From: Chiridota heheva | Taxonomy: Eukaryota; Echinodermata; Holothuroidea; Apodida; Chiridotidae | Reading direction: 5' to 3' | Length of the DNA stretch: 64,000 nucleotides | NCBI GenBank assembly: GCA_020152595.1 | Contig: JAIGNY010003053.1 | Span: 165,001 to 229,000 of the forward strand | Shown here: positions 11,652-22,535 of the stretch, piece by piece | Position numbering within the stretch: position 1 is the first letter of the stretch | How the letters are laid out: each line of letters opens with the position of its first letter | Made by a program: the position numbers and the translations under genes | The notes under the pieces: generated by a model | Told to the model about the DNA's origin: nothing | What the model saw: the letters and a program-made list of their open reading frames with translations, nothing else | Databases searched by the model: none

Positions 11652-12750
11652 ATTTATGCTCTACCATAGTCAAATCAGTATTTGTAATGTAAATTTATGC
11701 TGTACATTAGTCCAATCAGTATTTGTAATGTAAATTTATGCTGTACAATAGTCAAATCAGTATTTGTAATGTAAATTTATGCTATACAATAGTCAAATCA
11801 GTATTTGTAATGTAAATTTATGCTGTACAATAGTCAAATCAGTATTTGTAATGTAAATTTATGCTTTACAATAGTCAAATCAGTATTTGTAATGTAAATT
11901 TATGCTGTACAATAGTCAAATCAGTATTTGTAATGTAAATTTGTGCTGTACAATAGTCAAGTCAGTATTTGTAATGTAAATTTATGCTGTACAATAGTCA
12001 AATCAGTGTTTGTAATATAAATTTATGCTGTACAATAGTCAAATCAGTATTTGTAATGTAAATTTATGCTGTACAATAATCAAATCAGTATTTGTAATGT
12101 AAATTTATGCTGAACAATAATCAAATCAGTATTTGTAATGTAGATTTATGCTGTACAATAATCAAATCAGTATTTGTAATGTAAATTTATGCTGAACAAT
12201 AATCAAATCAGTATTTGTAATGTAAATTTATGCTGTACAATAGTCAAATCAGTATTTGTAATGTAAATTTATGCTGAACAATAATCAAATCAGTATTTGT
12301 AATGTAAATTTATGCTGTACAATAGTCAAATCAGTATTTGTAATGTAAATTTATGCTGTACAATAGTCAAATCAGTATTTGTAATGTAAATTTATGCTTT
12401 ACAATAGTCAAATCAGTATTTGTAATGTAAATTTATGCTGTACAATAGTCAAATCAGTATTTGTAATGTAAATTTGTGCTGTACAATAGTCAAGTCAGTA
12501 TTTGTAATGTAAATTTATGCTGTACAATAGTCAAATCAGTGTTTGTAATATAAATTTATGCTGTACAATAGTCAAATCAGTATTTGTAATGTAAATTTAT
12601 GCTGTACAATAATCAAATCAGTATTTGTAATGTAAATTTATGCTGAACAATAATCAAATCAGTATTTGTAATGTAGATTTATGCTGTACAATAGTCAAAT
12701 CAGTATTTGTAATGTAAATTTATGCTGTACAATTGTTAAATCAGTATTTG
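11652..12750. repeat. 41-bp minisatellite, ~27 copies, with 13-unit higher-order period
   Basis: The unit contains GCTGTACAATAGTCAAATCA and GTATTTGTAATGTAAATTTA. A variant cluster (TTGTGCTG, then GTCAAGTCAG, then CAGTGTTTGTAATATAAA) starts at 11941 and again at 12474. The shift is 533 bp, exactly 13 units, so a block of 13 units was duplicated. The array is AT-rich, intronic and noncoding. Confidence 0.92.
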
Positions 12751-14300
12751 TTCAGTATCTAACAACCTGAATTGAGCCCTTTTCCAAATAAGAGTAGCTG
12801 GTGCTAACCATGCCCAAATGCAAACATATTAAGACGCCTTTCCTAATTAAGGAGGTACTGAGCTGTTTACCTTCATGCTTCTATGCATTCACACTAACAG
12901 AATAATATTATTACCTTGCAATCTACACAAGAGATCTGCAACTCACTGCTATGGCCTTGGGAACTATAACACACTTCCAATGGCAACCATAATGTGTCAT
13001 TTATAAATAGTAAATTAAGTTTCTTGCTTTCTGATTGGCTATTAGGTGGTCTTGAATTCATTCAAGACCAGCAAGATGGACATTAGGATAATGATGATGA
13101 TCAACACTTTCCATATATTAACACCCTTAAATGTACATCATCCTGGCACAATTTTAGATTTGCTGCAGTCGAATCCTAGCCTTATTAGTAATTACTATGT
13201 TTGACTAATCAATGTTCTTGAATACGTTTGAGACCAGATTACCTGTATGGCAGTGCATATGTGCCCCTTGGAAAAATTTAGGCCTACATTGGCAAAAGAA
13301 TGAAAAGTATATCCAAGGATATGCAAAGAAATATAAGAAAATATACGAGAAAAATAAACCAAACACAACATTAGAGCCACAACAATCACCGGCGACTCTC
13401 ATGATTCTCAATCAACAGGTCTGATTTTGATTCCACAACAATCCTTTATAGCAACACCTTTTAATTAATTTATATCTATTATAATTAAAATGATGATTAT
13501 TAAATTATTTATCACCCTTCATCGACTGACCAGAACAGAAATATGAAAGCCTTGCAAAGTCAATATTTGGCCCCCAATGCCGCAAAGTTTACTGACACTT
13601 GTTATCAAAATACCTCAAATAGTAAATATGTACTGTAACACTATGCATTGTATTTAGTCTGACAGTCCACCATGTGTCTGTTTACGTGTAAACTTAACAG
13701 GTAGCCCAACTTATTTTGGTCACAAACAAATGAGCAGCCGACTAAACGTTAGCCCAATTTCAACCTAAATTTGTCGTTCGCAAACTTTCTAAATTTCTTC
13801 AAAGGAGGCCATTTATTATTTGAGTCTTACGTTGATCCCTAATTTAACTATTTATTCTTTTCCAAGACCCATGTTTTTCAACTTTGTTCTAGTGCTAGCC
13901 AGTTTTGCAATTCAGTTTGAACTGTCTGTCAAAACTTGATAGCCTACGACTTGTCCATTTGAATATGTTTCTTTATTATTGTTCGAAAACAACTAACAGC
14001 TTCTTGCAGTCGTACGAAAGTAATAGGTAAAAGATGTTTAAGAACAATTTCTTTTATTAAATTTGGTGAGTAACTTTAATCTTTACGGTCAGACGACTGT
14101 TCAGACGACTGTCCAGATGACTGTTCAGACGACTGGTCAGACCACTGGTCAGACAACTGGTCAGTTGGTCATTGCAACAAAAAATGGAGAACAATTAACT
14201 AAATGATGTCACAATGAGCGTTTGGAAAATATGAAAAGTGCTCAAAATAAATTGCCTTTTTTTTTTTTTATATTTTCACCTCAAAAAATATATATTTATG
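12751..14300 (+). other. AT-rich intron 2 sequence
   Basis: No exon, RNA gene or long inverted repeat is recognised. The only local structure is a degenerate 12-bp repeat at about 14090-14170 (TTCAGACGACTG and variants, about seven copies). Confidence 0.5.
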
Positions 14301-14475
14301 AATAGGGATGAAAGCAAGGTTGGCCGGTCTCAAATGGCATTTGAGACTGCGGATGACGTCATCGTAGGGCCAGCGGACTCGGCTATCACCTCGGTCCACT
14401 CAAACCCTGCTATGACATCCTCCTTGGTGTCAAATGGCATTTGAGACCGGCCACATTCGCATTTATCCCCTAATT
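14301..14475. mobile_element. Palindromic MITE, ~175 bp
   Basis: The left arm has AATAGGGATGAAAGCAAGG then TGGCCGGTCTCAAATGGCAT. The right arm in reverse complement has AATTAGGGGATAAATGCGAA then GTGGCCGGTCTCAAATGCCA. The arms are inverted over ~45 bp around an ~80-bp centre with GATGACGTCATCG. This fits a short terminal-inverted-repeat element. No coding potential; superfamily not assigned. Confidence 0.7.
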
Positions 14476-15276
14476 AGTGTTTAAGGATGTGTAAGAAAAA
14501 ACTCAAATTTTGTCTAATTTTGATTCCTTAGGTGTAAAATCTGGGAAAATTTGAAGCCATTCTGAAAGCCATGTTAGACTTAAACCAGCCATTTGTTTGC
14601 AGCCTCTATCAACTTCGTTGAGACAACTGATGAATAAATGACTAAATAACAGTCAACATATGTTTGGAAGGGTATTTTCACCCTAATTTTCAATTTTTTG
14701 TTATGATCAGATGTAAAATGTGTAATTTAGCTTGATTTTGGTAGTAAGAATGACTGCCGGGCCATTTGTGGTTATGATGCGATAGCATTAGGAACCTATG
14801 TGGTCATGACGGCATGTGTATGTATGTGTGGCTGCGTGTGTGTGTGACGGTAGCTCGTATTGTGATATCTCTAAAGCAATACATTGGATTCATGTCATAT
14901 GTGGTACACTGATAGCCCATGGTCCGCTGATGTGCCCTGTAGTTTTTGGTAGTGATGTCATGTATATTAATGAGTAGGCGGGGCTTAATGTTAAAATGCT
15001 TATAATTTAACAACTGCATGTCTGTTTTGTTTCATATTTGGTTTGATTATGTTGTTAGCTAGTGTGTACATGTTCATGGTACCAAAATGTTGACTTTCAT
15101 TAATGTGCATGGTGGGATGGGTGGGGCTTACATGAGTTTGTTGAAGAGAGCTGGTAAACACAGTATCTCAAGAACTATACATGGGATTCAGGTCATGTGT
15201 GATGCACAGATTGCACATGGACCGTAGATGTGCCCTATTGTTTTTGGCAATGATGTCATGCATATCAATGAGTTAA

Positions 15277-16338
15277 CCATTACTCTACCAGGGCTTGAAA
15301 AATAGTGACCCCAATTTTCGTAACTTTTTTTTCATATGCATTTTTGACAACTTTCCTTTCATTTTCTTTCATTACAAGTTTGATTGGAATAGATGCTAAG
15401 ATATTTATCTTTTGAGTAATTAAAACCAATTTAGGAAATATTGGACAAAATTATGCAAATTAAGCAATTTTTGGCTAAATTTGGTCAACAAATGGTCAAT
15501 CTTTGCAGAAGTATAACTTCTTGTCAGTATTGAAAACAGAGATTTGTGGCACATATTTAGATTGTTTTTGAAATTTCCTTTCCAATGATACTAATCTATA
15601 ATTTTTAGAAAGAAAGAAAAGATCAAAACACATCAAAAATGATACAAGTCAAACGTCCCCTGAAAGCTGCAGCAGAAAAAAAATTACGCAGTGGTCACGG
15701 CGAGACTCGAACCCGGAGCGCCCGCACTCTAGTAGCGTTCATTTCCTCTGCGCCACGTGGTCGTTCGAATTGAAGAGGTGTATTTTTGTTCTTATAGGAT
15801 GGGTTCTAAATATGGATGGGTTTATTTATATATCAAATGAAAGGAAATTTTAAGCGCTTTCGAACGGCAGTTCAACAAAGCATGCGTGATGTAAGGTTTG
15901 GGTTACACGATTTAAAAAAAAAAACAGGTCAAAAATGGCAGAAATTCATGAAATTTTGAAGAAATTTCTCCAGAACAAGAGATTGGAGGTAGGGATTATA
16001 AAAATTATACCAGAAACCAATACTATCATGTCTTAGGACTTGCGTGTTCGATTTTGAAGCAAAGATGTGATCTTGAAATTATCGTAAGATGTAAAAGAGA
16101 AAAATAAAAAAATTGAATTTTTTTTAGCAATTATTGAGTTTTACCCTTTTTCGATGTATTTTTTCTAAAAATTATGTAATATGACCTTTATAAAAAAGTT
16201 TCATTTTGTGAAAAAAATATCCGAGTACTTTAAAATGATACCAAGATTATTCTTATAGGACTGGTAAAGTCCCGATTTTATTTTTTGAAAAAGGTGGTTT
16301 GAAAACGGCGATACTATCGCCGCGTGGTAGAGTAAGGG
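15277..16338. mobile_element. 1,062-bp TTAA-flanked piggyBac-like non-autonomous element
   Basis: The left end is TTAA + CCATTACTCTACCA (TTAA 15273-15276). The right end is TGGTAGAGTAAGGG + TTAA (16339-16342). The right ~35 bp, including GCGATACTATCGCCGCG, matches the 101-bp MITEs at 29343-29443 and elsewhere. The longer interior is AT-rich with no open frame of note and carries a tRNA-like segment. It looks like the longer relative from which the short MITEs could be deleted derivatives, or a parallel non-autonomous member. Confidence 0.75.
15692..15762 (-). other. tRNA-like sequence (degenerate, minus strand)
   Basis: Read on the minus strand, an A box TGGCGCAGAGG and a B box GGGTTCGAGTCTC are spaced as in a tRNA gene. 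Five of seven acceptor-stem pairs form between the ends, but the anticodon stem does not pair well. It is more likely a tRNA pseudogene or SINE head captured by the surrounding TTAA element than a working tRNA. Confidence 0.45.
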
Positions 16339-16740
16339 TTAAAGTTTAAATTTTTAAAGTAATAATGTTGTTAGCAAGTGTATAGAGGGTAATGGGATAA
16401 AGATTGTTGAATTTAATTGTGAAATTCCATTCTTGTGAGAACCGAGTTATTTGGTTGTCATTGTTATTTTGAGCCCATTGTGTAATAACATTTTATTATA
16501 CAATATTTCATAACTTAAAATCCATAATGCGTGTCGGAACCTCAAAACCTTTGGTTTTCTGGTTAAGGCCTCAAAAGGTGTCACAAATTTTCCCTGATTT
16601 TCCACCCATTAGCAGGGTTTTTGAATATTTTTTGAAGGGAATGGATTATCTTGCAATTTTTAAGAGTTTCATTATCAGGGACGAGAGAGTTTAAAAAAAA
16701 GAATTTTAATTATTTTCAAATGAGAGTTTATGATTCAAAA

Positions 16741-17366
16741 ACACCCCTCCCCCTCCCTCTAGCCCTCCCTTCCCCCCTCCCCTTCCCCCTCCCCTTTCTC
16801 TATTCATCCCTCCACCCATCCTGCTCTATCCACTCCTCCCCCTCCATCCACCCCTCCCCTCCCTCCTCCATCCGCCCCCTCTTCCATCCGCCCCTCCCCT
16901 CCATCTGCCCCCCCCCTCCATCCACCCCTCCCCTCCATCCACCCTCCCTCCATCCGCCCTCTCCCTCTGTTTGCCCCCCCCTCCATTTGCCCCTCCATCC
17001 GCCCCTCCCCTCATCTGCCCCTCCCCTCCATCCGCCCCTCCCCTTCCATCCGCCCCTCCTTCTCCATCCGCCCCTCCCCTCCATCCGCCCCTCCTCCATC
17101 CGCCCCTCCCCTCCATCCGCCCCTCCCCTTCCATCTGCCCCTCTTCCTCCATCCGTCTCTCCCCCCTCCATCCGCCCCTCCCCTTTATCAGCCCCTCCCT
17201 TCCATCTGCCCCTCCCCCTCCATCCGCCCCTCCCCTCCATCCACCTCTCCCCCTCCATCCACCCCTCCCCTCCATCCACCCCTTCCCTCCCTCCACCCCT
17301 CCCCTCCCTCCAACCTCCCCTCCATCCACCCTCCCCTCTATCCACCCCCATCCCTCCACCCCTCCA
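16741..17366. repeat. C-rich / G-rich 15-bp-type minisatellite
   Basis: Degenerate units of the CCATCCGCCCCTCCC type fill ~625 bp, with almost no G on the + strand. The minus strand has repeated GGGG and GGAGGGG runs able to form G-quadruplexes. Long frames on both strands (276 and 221 codons) are low-complexity translations of the repeat and are not called as genes. Confidence 0.9.
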
Positions 17367-17639
17367 GCGGGATTGGTGCCTATGGTGCAAAGACATTGGA
17401 AGTCTCTGCATATTCTTTCTAGTAAACACTTATGACAGTATGTATGAAGGACTGTTTGAGCCTTTAGTGCTGACAGTTTGATTAATTTCATTGTACAGTT
17501 GTGAGCTCATATCTCAAGCAAGGAAGTCATTAATACATTGTGCTGGGTGGTATTTTTGAAATATTTAATGTATGTTTTCCTGGAAGATGCATTTCAAAGT
17601 TGAACGGTCATGTTTGGGACCTGGGAGAAAATTATTACG

Positions 17640-18948
17640 ATCAAATTGTATTGTGTACGTGCGTGATGATTTACTATTACGATCATATTGTGTACTTGCG
17701 TGATGATTTATTATTATGATCATATTGTATTGTGTACTTGCATGATGATTTACTATTACGATCATATTGTATTGTGTACTTGCGTGATGATTTACTATTA
17801 CGAACATATTGTATTGTGTACTTGCGTGATGATTGACTATTACGATCATATTGTATTGTGTACTTGCGTGATGATTTACTATTACGATCATATTGTATTG
17901 TGTACTTGCGTGATGATTTACTATTACTATCATATTGTATTGTGTACTTGCGTGATGATTTACTATTACGATCATATTGTATTGTGTACTTGCGTGATGA
18001 TTTACCATTACGATCATATTGTATTGTGTACTTGCGTGATGATTTACTATTACGATCATATTGTATTGTGTACTTGCGTGATGATTTACTATTAGGATCA
18101 TATTGTATTGTGTACTTGCGTGATGATTTACTATTAGGATCATATTGTATTGTGTACTTGCGTGATGATTTACTATTACGTTCATATTGTATTGTGTACT
18201 TGCGTGATGATTTACTATTACGATCATATTGTATTGTGTACTTGCGTGATGATTTACCATTAGGATCATATTGTATTGTGTACTTGCATGATGATTTACT
18301 ATTACGATCATATTGTATTGTGTACTTGCGTGATGATTTACTATTACGATCATATTGTATTGTGTACTTGCGTGATGATTTACTATTACGATCATATTGT
18401 ATTGTGTACTTGCGTGATGATTTACTATTACGATCATATTGTATTGTGTACTTGCGTGATGATTTACTATTACGATCATATTGTATTGTGTACTTGCGTG
18501 ATGATTTACTATTACGATCATATTGTATTGTGTACTTGCGTGATGATTTACTATTACGATCATATTGTATTGTGTACTTGCGTGATGATTTACTATTACG
18601 ATCATATTGTATTGTGTACTTGCGTGATGATTTACTATTACGATCATATTGTATTGTGTACTTGCCTGATGATTTACTATTACGATCATATTGTATTGTG
18701 TACTTGCCTGATGATTTACTATTACGATCATATTGTATTGTGTACTTGCCTGATGATTTACTATTACGATCATATTGTATTGTGTACTTGCCTGATGATT
18801 TACTATTACGATCATATTGTATTGTGTACTTGCGTGATGATTTACTATTACGATCATATTGTATTTTGTACTTGTGTGATGATTGACTATTATGATCATA
18901 TTGTATTGTGTACTTGCGTGATGATTTACTATTACTATTATATTGTAT
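17640..18948. repeat. 42-bp minisatellite, ~31 copies
   Basis: The unit contains TATTGTGTACTTGCGTGATG and ATTTACTATTACGATCATAT. It is highly uniform, with scattered variants (CTTGCCTGATG in a block near 18660-18800, TTAGGATCA at 18090-18150 and 18260). Because 42 is divisible by three, up to 453 codons stay open on several frames at once. The array ends 227 bp before the exon C acceptor. Confidence 0.95.
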
Positions 18949-19175
18949 GTTGTTGCTGAGGAAATTATTTTGTTGCATATGTCTTACAAATCTGGTGTAC
19001 TTAAAAGGACACAAAAGTGATGGTGATTCGGACATGAAAGTCAAATACTTTTCCTATACCAGTTGCACAATTCTTTTTTACTTTGGTGTGCGGTAACAAA
19101 TTTTCCACTACATTTTCTTACTCACAATTCTGTTTAGTCTTTCAAGTTAACGATATTTTTTCTTTCATTTATCAG

Positions 19176-19298
19176 AGTCAAACAAAGAGGTGATCGTACA
19201 GAGTGGCGCCCTTCCAGTTCTTATTCGTCTTGCTAATTCGTCCAACTTAGAAATCCAGTGCAATGCTTGTGGGTGTATCACCACCCTGGCTACCTCAA
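19176..19298 (+). CDS. VAC8: VAC8-like armadillo protein, internal exon C
   Basis: Coding exon of 123 nt. The acceptor is TTTCATTTATCAG ending at 19175 and the donor is GTAAGT at 19299. Phase 1 at both ends. It encodes NKEVIVQSGALPVLIRLANS, then EIQCNACGCITTLATS, one full ARM repeat with the H1 VxxGAL, H2 PxLIxLxxS and H3 VQxxAxxxIxxLA pattern. Yeast Vac8 carries VQCNAVGCITNLAT at the same site, a close match. It sits between a 15.9-kb and a 21.8-kb intron. Confidence 0.93.
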
Positions 19299-19334
19299 GT
19301 AAGTAATAATTTGCATTAATGGTACATGTGGACA

Positions 19335-19495
19335 GGCAGTAGCGGTGCTATTGGGGGGGACGATTTCCCCCCTATATATTTTGTCAGATTTATTGATTTA
19401 TAGGCCTCCTGCCCCCCCTCTCTCCTCATGGGACAAAACTGCCTTTATCTTTCCCCCAGCATCAAAATCCTGGCGCTGCCACTATGGGACAGGTA
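19335..19495 (-). repeat. Dispersed repeat family R2, minus-strand copy
   Basis: In reverse complement this reads AGTGGCAGCGCCAGGATTTT, GATGCTGGGGGAAAGAT, GGCAGTTTTGTCCCAT and GGCCTATAAATCAATAAATC. The + strand copy at 38440-38545 has the same order (GTGGCGACACCAGGATTTTG, GGGGGAAAGAGATAGGCAG, GGCCTATAGATTAGACAAAA). The GTGGCG...GCCAGGATTTT...GGGGG layout is common among marine invertebrate repeats. Confidence 0.6.
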
Positions 19496-19727
19496 GAGAT
19501 TTCAAATTCCACCACATGAGAAAGAACGTACAATTCTGAGCAGAGTAGTCTTTGAGTTCCATCAAAGGCACTTTTTGGCTAATAATGAGTGAAGAATTTT
19601 CAATATTTGCAAAAGTTGTGATGTATGGAAGAGAATACGTCTTAAAGTCTTTATTGCAATTCTTTGAATTTCTGTCCCAAATCATCAGACTTATTCCCTG
19701 CTGTTTTCATGGTTTAGAGCATGTTTT

Positions 19728-19912
19728 AGCATAGCATAGCATAGCATAGCAAGGTTTAACATCCTGAAAGCATCTAGTGCTGGACATTATATCAAGACAG
19801 CCACTGCTTTTGATAACCAATTGTGAACTCACTGGTTGCAGACCTACCGGGATACGAACCTGGGACGTGCGGATGAGAGGACAAAGCACTAACCACTACA
19901 CCACGGAAGTTA
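19728..19912 (-). mobile_element. tRNA-derived SINE with GCTAT-type 3' tail
   Basis: On the minus strand the 5' head has A box TGGTGTAGTGG (about 19906) and B box GGTTCGTATCC (about 19860). The body follows, and the element ends in five tandem TATGC units (about 19728-19752) after GGATGTTAAACCTT. Head, body and short-repeat tail are the usual parts of a SINE. The partner LINE is unknown. Confidence 0.6.
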
Positions 19913-20260
19913 TTAACTGAACATGCAGTAAATTTGTAAAGCTTACTCATTAAAAATTCATTATTTCTGATAAGGATTATTAAACTATTTTGTTCTACTT
20001 CAGTTCGATAACCGAATAATCAAGTTATTAACCTGGAAATAAGATGCAATTACTTTTAAAATAGTGACTGCTCATTGCTTTCCGTTATACTATATGCAGT
20101 TTTACATTCTTCAGATTGATTAAACTTTACCTATAATCCTCTTCATGATAACACAAATGCTATGCAATGCCATCACTAGATTCACTATTTTCTTCCAATT
20201 GTCTGTAAATATTTAAAGTCTGTAGATTTGATAGAAAAAGAATTGATAAGCCTTTTATGC

Positions 20261-20425
20261 GTTTTGGCTGATCAAATTTTAGGCATTTTGGCCGATCAAA
20301 ATTTAGGCATTTTGGCTGATCAAATTTTAGGCATTTTTGCTGATCAAATTTTAGGCATTTTGGCTGATCGAATTTTGGGCATTTTTGCTGATCAAATTTT
20401 AGGCATTTTGGCTGATCAAATTTTG
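20261..20425. repeat. 24-bp minisatellite, ~7 copies
   Basis: The unit is ATTTTGGCTGATCAAATTTT plus AGGC, with CGATCAAA and GATCGAAT variants. The 79-codon frame across it (20228-20467) is a repeat artefact, period divisible by three. Confidence 0.9.
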
Positions 20426-20596
20426 AGTAACTATATGCAATATATGCAAAATTATGATTTATTATAAGGGGGAGGGTAGTTCAACAAGAGTGGGGAATAA
20501 CCTATTTATCATCTTTGTATGCCTATAAACTTTAATGTCTTTGTGAAAGAAAAATGCATGGTTATTTTTTGGGAGTAGAGTGTTTTGGAGGTCGGA

Positions 20597-21569
20597 TTGG
20601 GTGAGGTGGTGGGGTGAAGTGGTGGGGTGAAGTGGTGGGGTGAAGTGGTGGGGTGGGGTGAAGTGGTGGGGTGAGTTGGTGGAGTGAAGTGGTGGGGTTA
20701 GTTGGTGGGCTGAAGTGGTGGGCTGAAGTGGTTAGCTGAGGTGGTGGGGTTAAGTGAGGTGGGGTGGGATGAGGTGGGGTGGGTGAAGTGAGTCGGGGTG
20801 GGGTGAAGTGAGTCGGGGTGGGGTGAAGTGAGTCGGGGTGGGGTGAAGTGAGTCGGGGTGGGGTGAAGTGAGTCGGGGTGGGGTGAAGTGAGTCGGGGTG
20901 GGGTGAAGTGAGTCGGGTGGGGTGAAGTGAGTCGGGTGGGGTGAAGTGAGTCGGGGTGGGGTGAAGTGAGTCGGGGTGGGGTGAAGTGAGTCGGGGTGGG
21001 GTGAAGTGAGTCGGGGTGGGGTGAAGTGAGTCGGGGTGGGGTGAAGTGAGTCGGGGTGGGGTGAAGTGAGTCGGGGTGGGGTGAAGTGAGTCGGGTGGGG
21101 TGAAGTGAGTCGGGGTGGGGTGAAGTGAGTCGGGGTGGGGTGAAGTGAGTCGGGTGGGGTGAAGTGAGTCGGGGTGGGGTGAAGTGAGTCGGGTGGGGTG
21201 AAGTGAGTCGGGGTGGGGTGGGGTGAGGGTGGGGTGAGTCGGGGTGGGGTGAAGTGAGTCGGGGTGGGGTGAAGTGAGTCGGGGTGGGGTGAAGTGAGTC
21301 GGGGTGGGGTGAAGTGAGTCGGGGTGGGGTGAAGTGAGTCGGGTGGGGTGAAGTGAGTGGGGTGGGGTGAAGTGAGTCGGGTGGGGTGAAGTGAGTCGGG
21401 GTGGGGTGAAGTGAGTCGGGGTGGGGTGAAGTGAGTGGGGGGTGGGGTGAAGTGAGTCGGGGTGGGGTGAAGTGAGTCGGGGTGGGGTGAAGTGAGTCGG
21501 GGTGGGGTGAAGTGAGTCGGGTGGGGTGAAGTGAGTCGGGGGGTGGGGTGAAGTGAGTTGGGGTGGGGT
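20597..21569. repeat. G-rich 20-bp minisatellite, ~45 copies
   Basis: The core unit is GGGGTGGGGTGAAGTGAGTC; the first ~180 bp is a more degenerate GGTGGGGTGAAGT form. The + strand is GT/GA-rich with almost no C, so dense GGGG tracts lie on the strand that is transcribed into the VAC8-like pre-mRNA. The repeat is opposite in strand bias to the C-rich array at 16741. Confidence 0.93.
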
Positions 21570-22535
21570 CTGTTATCTTTTTTAAGCTTAAACTGTATTA
21601 GTGTTTTATCGTATCGCTTATATTTATTTTTGTTTTATAAATCCATGTCTATTGACTATTTTTCATATATTATGATACATAGAACCATCTTTGTACAGTA
21701 AAAGCTTTTATTTGCTTTCTATTATGAGGAAATAACCATCTTTAGGAGGAATGGTCCATCAATTATTAATGGGTTTTGCACAAGGTCCTCAAAAGCATGT
21801 ATATTTATATTTAGGTTCAGTCAAGGACCAATATGATTCTGGCTTGAGCCCAGATGAATGACCTATTTTGTACAGTGTAACAGTAGCTGGTTGCTAACAA
21901 GTGAACTGTGAATATACTATGAAGATTAGTGTCAGTTAAGAAGGTATAGATTACCCATGTGTTGTGTATGGTGTAACAATAGCTGGTTGCTAGTCAATGA
22001 ATTGTGAAGTCTCTCGTGTAGAATGGTGCGGATTCCCCCTCCTCCCCAATTTTGAAAAATTGGAGGGTGTTGGCTTGGAGGGGTCTAAGGGCCAAAAATT
22101 CTTAATGATGGTCTCCACCACATTAAATACCCATTGTTACTGTTGAATTTTATCTAAACAAGTGGAAATAAATATAAAATTTGAAAACAAAGGTTTACAT
22201 TAGAATGTAACAGGTACATAGTCCTTTGAAATTAATGATCAATGTTCAATATTCACATAAATATATAAAAGCACTAGCGTCTAAAATCAAACATTAATAC
22301 AATTTTAAAGATGAATGAGCCTTAAGTGTCTTTTAATGATATTAACATTAGGAGCCGTTTTTACACTGACATTTGTTTGTGTAGTACAGATAGGGCTGCA
22401 CCGAAACCAACATTCCAAGTTCCAGCCAGAACTTGACGGAACGCAAAACAAAGTTTCCGCCGGATGTTCCAGATTTTCATCCACTAAAACAAAACAACAT
22501 ATATCTGCATATTTTGACAAACAGTTTTACACTTT
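21570..22535 (+). other. Intron 3 sequence without recognised features
   Basis: AT-rich, noncoding. A short repeated phrase (GTGTAACARTAGCTGGTTGC then AATGAATTGTGAA-like) occurs at about 21877 and 21972. Nothing else recognised. Confidence 0.45.

Larger units (their letters stand above)
14745..16565. mobile_element. Dispersed repeat family R1, copy 1, split by a TTAA element
   Basis: Landmarks are AGGAACCTATGTGGTCATGA near the start, two internal ~280-bp subunits each with GTGCCCTRTWGTTTTTGG and GATGTCATG then TATTAATGAG, and a terminus like GTCGGAACCTCAAAACCTTT near 16535. Relatives are at 33235-34500 and 38612-38860. The copy is interrupted at 15273-16342 by a TTAA-flanked element. The repeat resumes at about 16365 with AATGTTGTTAGCAAGTGTAT, which matches ATGTTGTTAGCTAGTGTGTA in the intact part. 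Ends in GGTTCC / GGAACC suggest inverted termini. Confidence 0.6.

Noticed and set aside
15692..15762. Functional tRNA gene
   Set aside because: Promoter boxes are present, but the acceptor stem has two mismatches and the anticodon stem does not form. It also lies inside a transposable element.
16651..17491. Proline- and glycine-rich long frames
   Set aside because: Low-complexity translation of the C-rich minisatellite, open on both strands at once.
17565..19044. Open frames of 444, 453, 342 and 227 codons on both strands
   Set aside because: They are translations of the 42-bp tandem repeat. The period is 14 codons, so several frames on both strands stay open together, with no codon or domain evidence of a gene.
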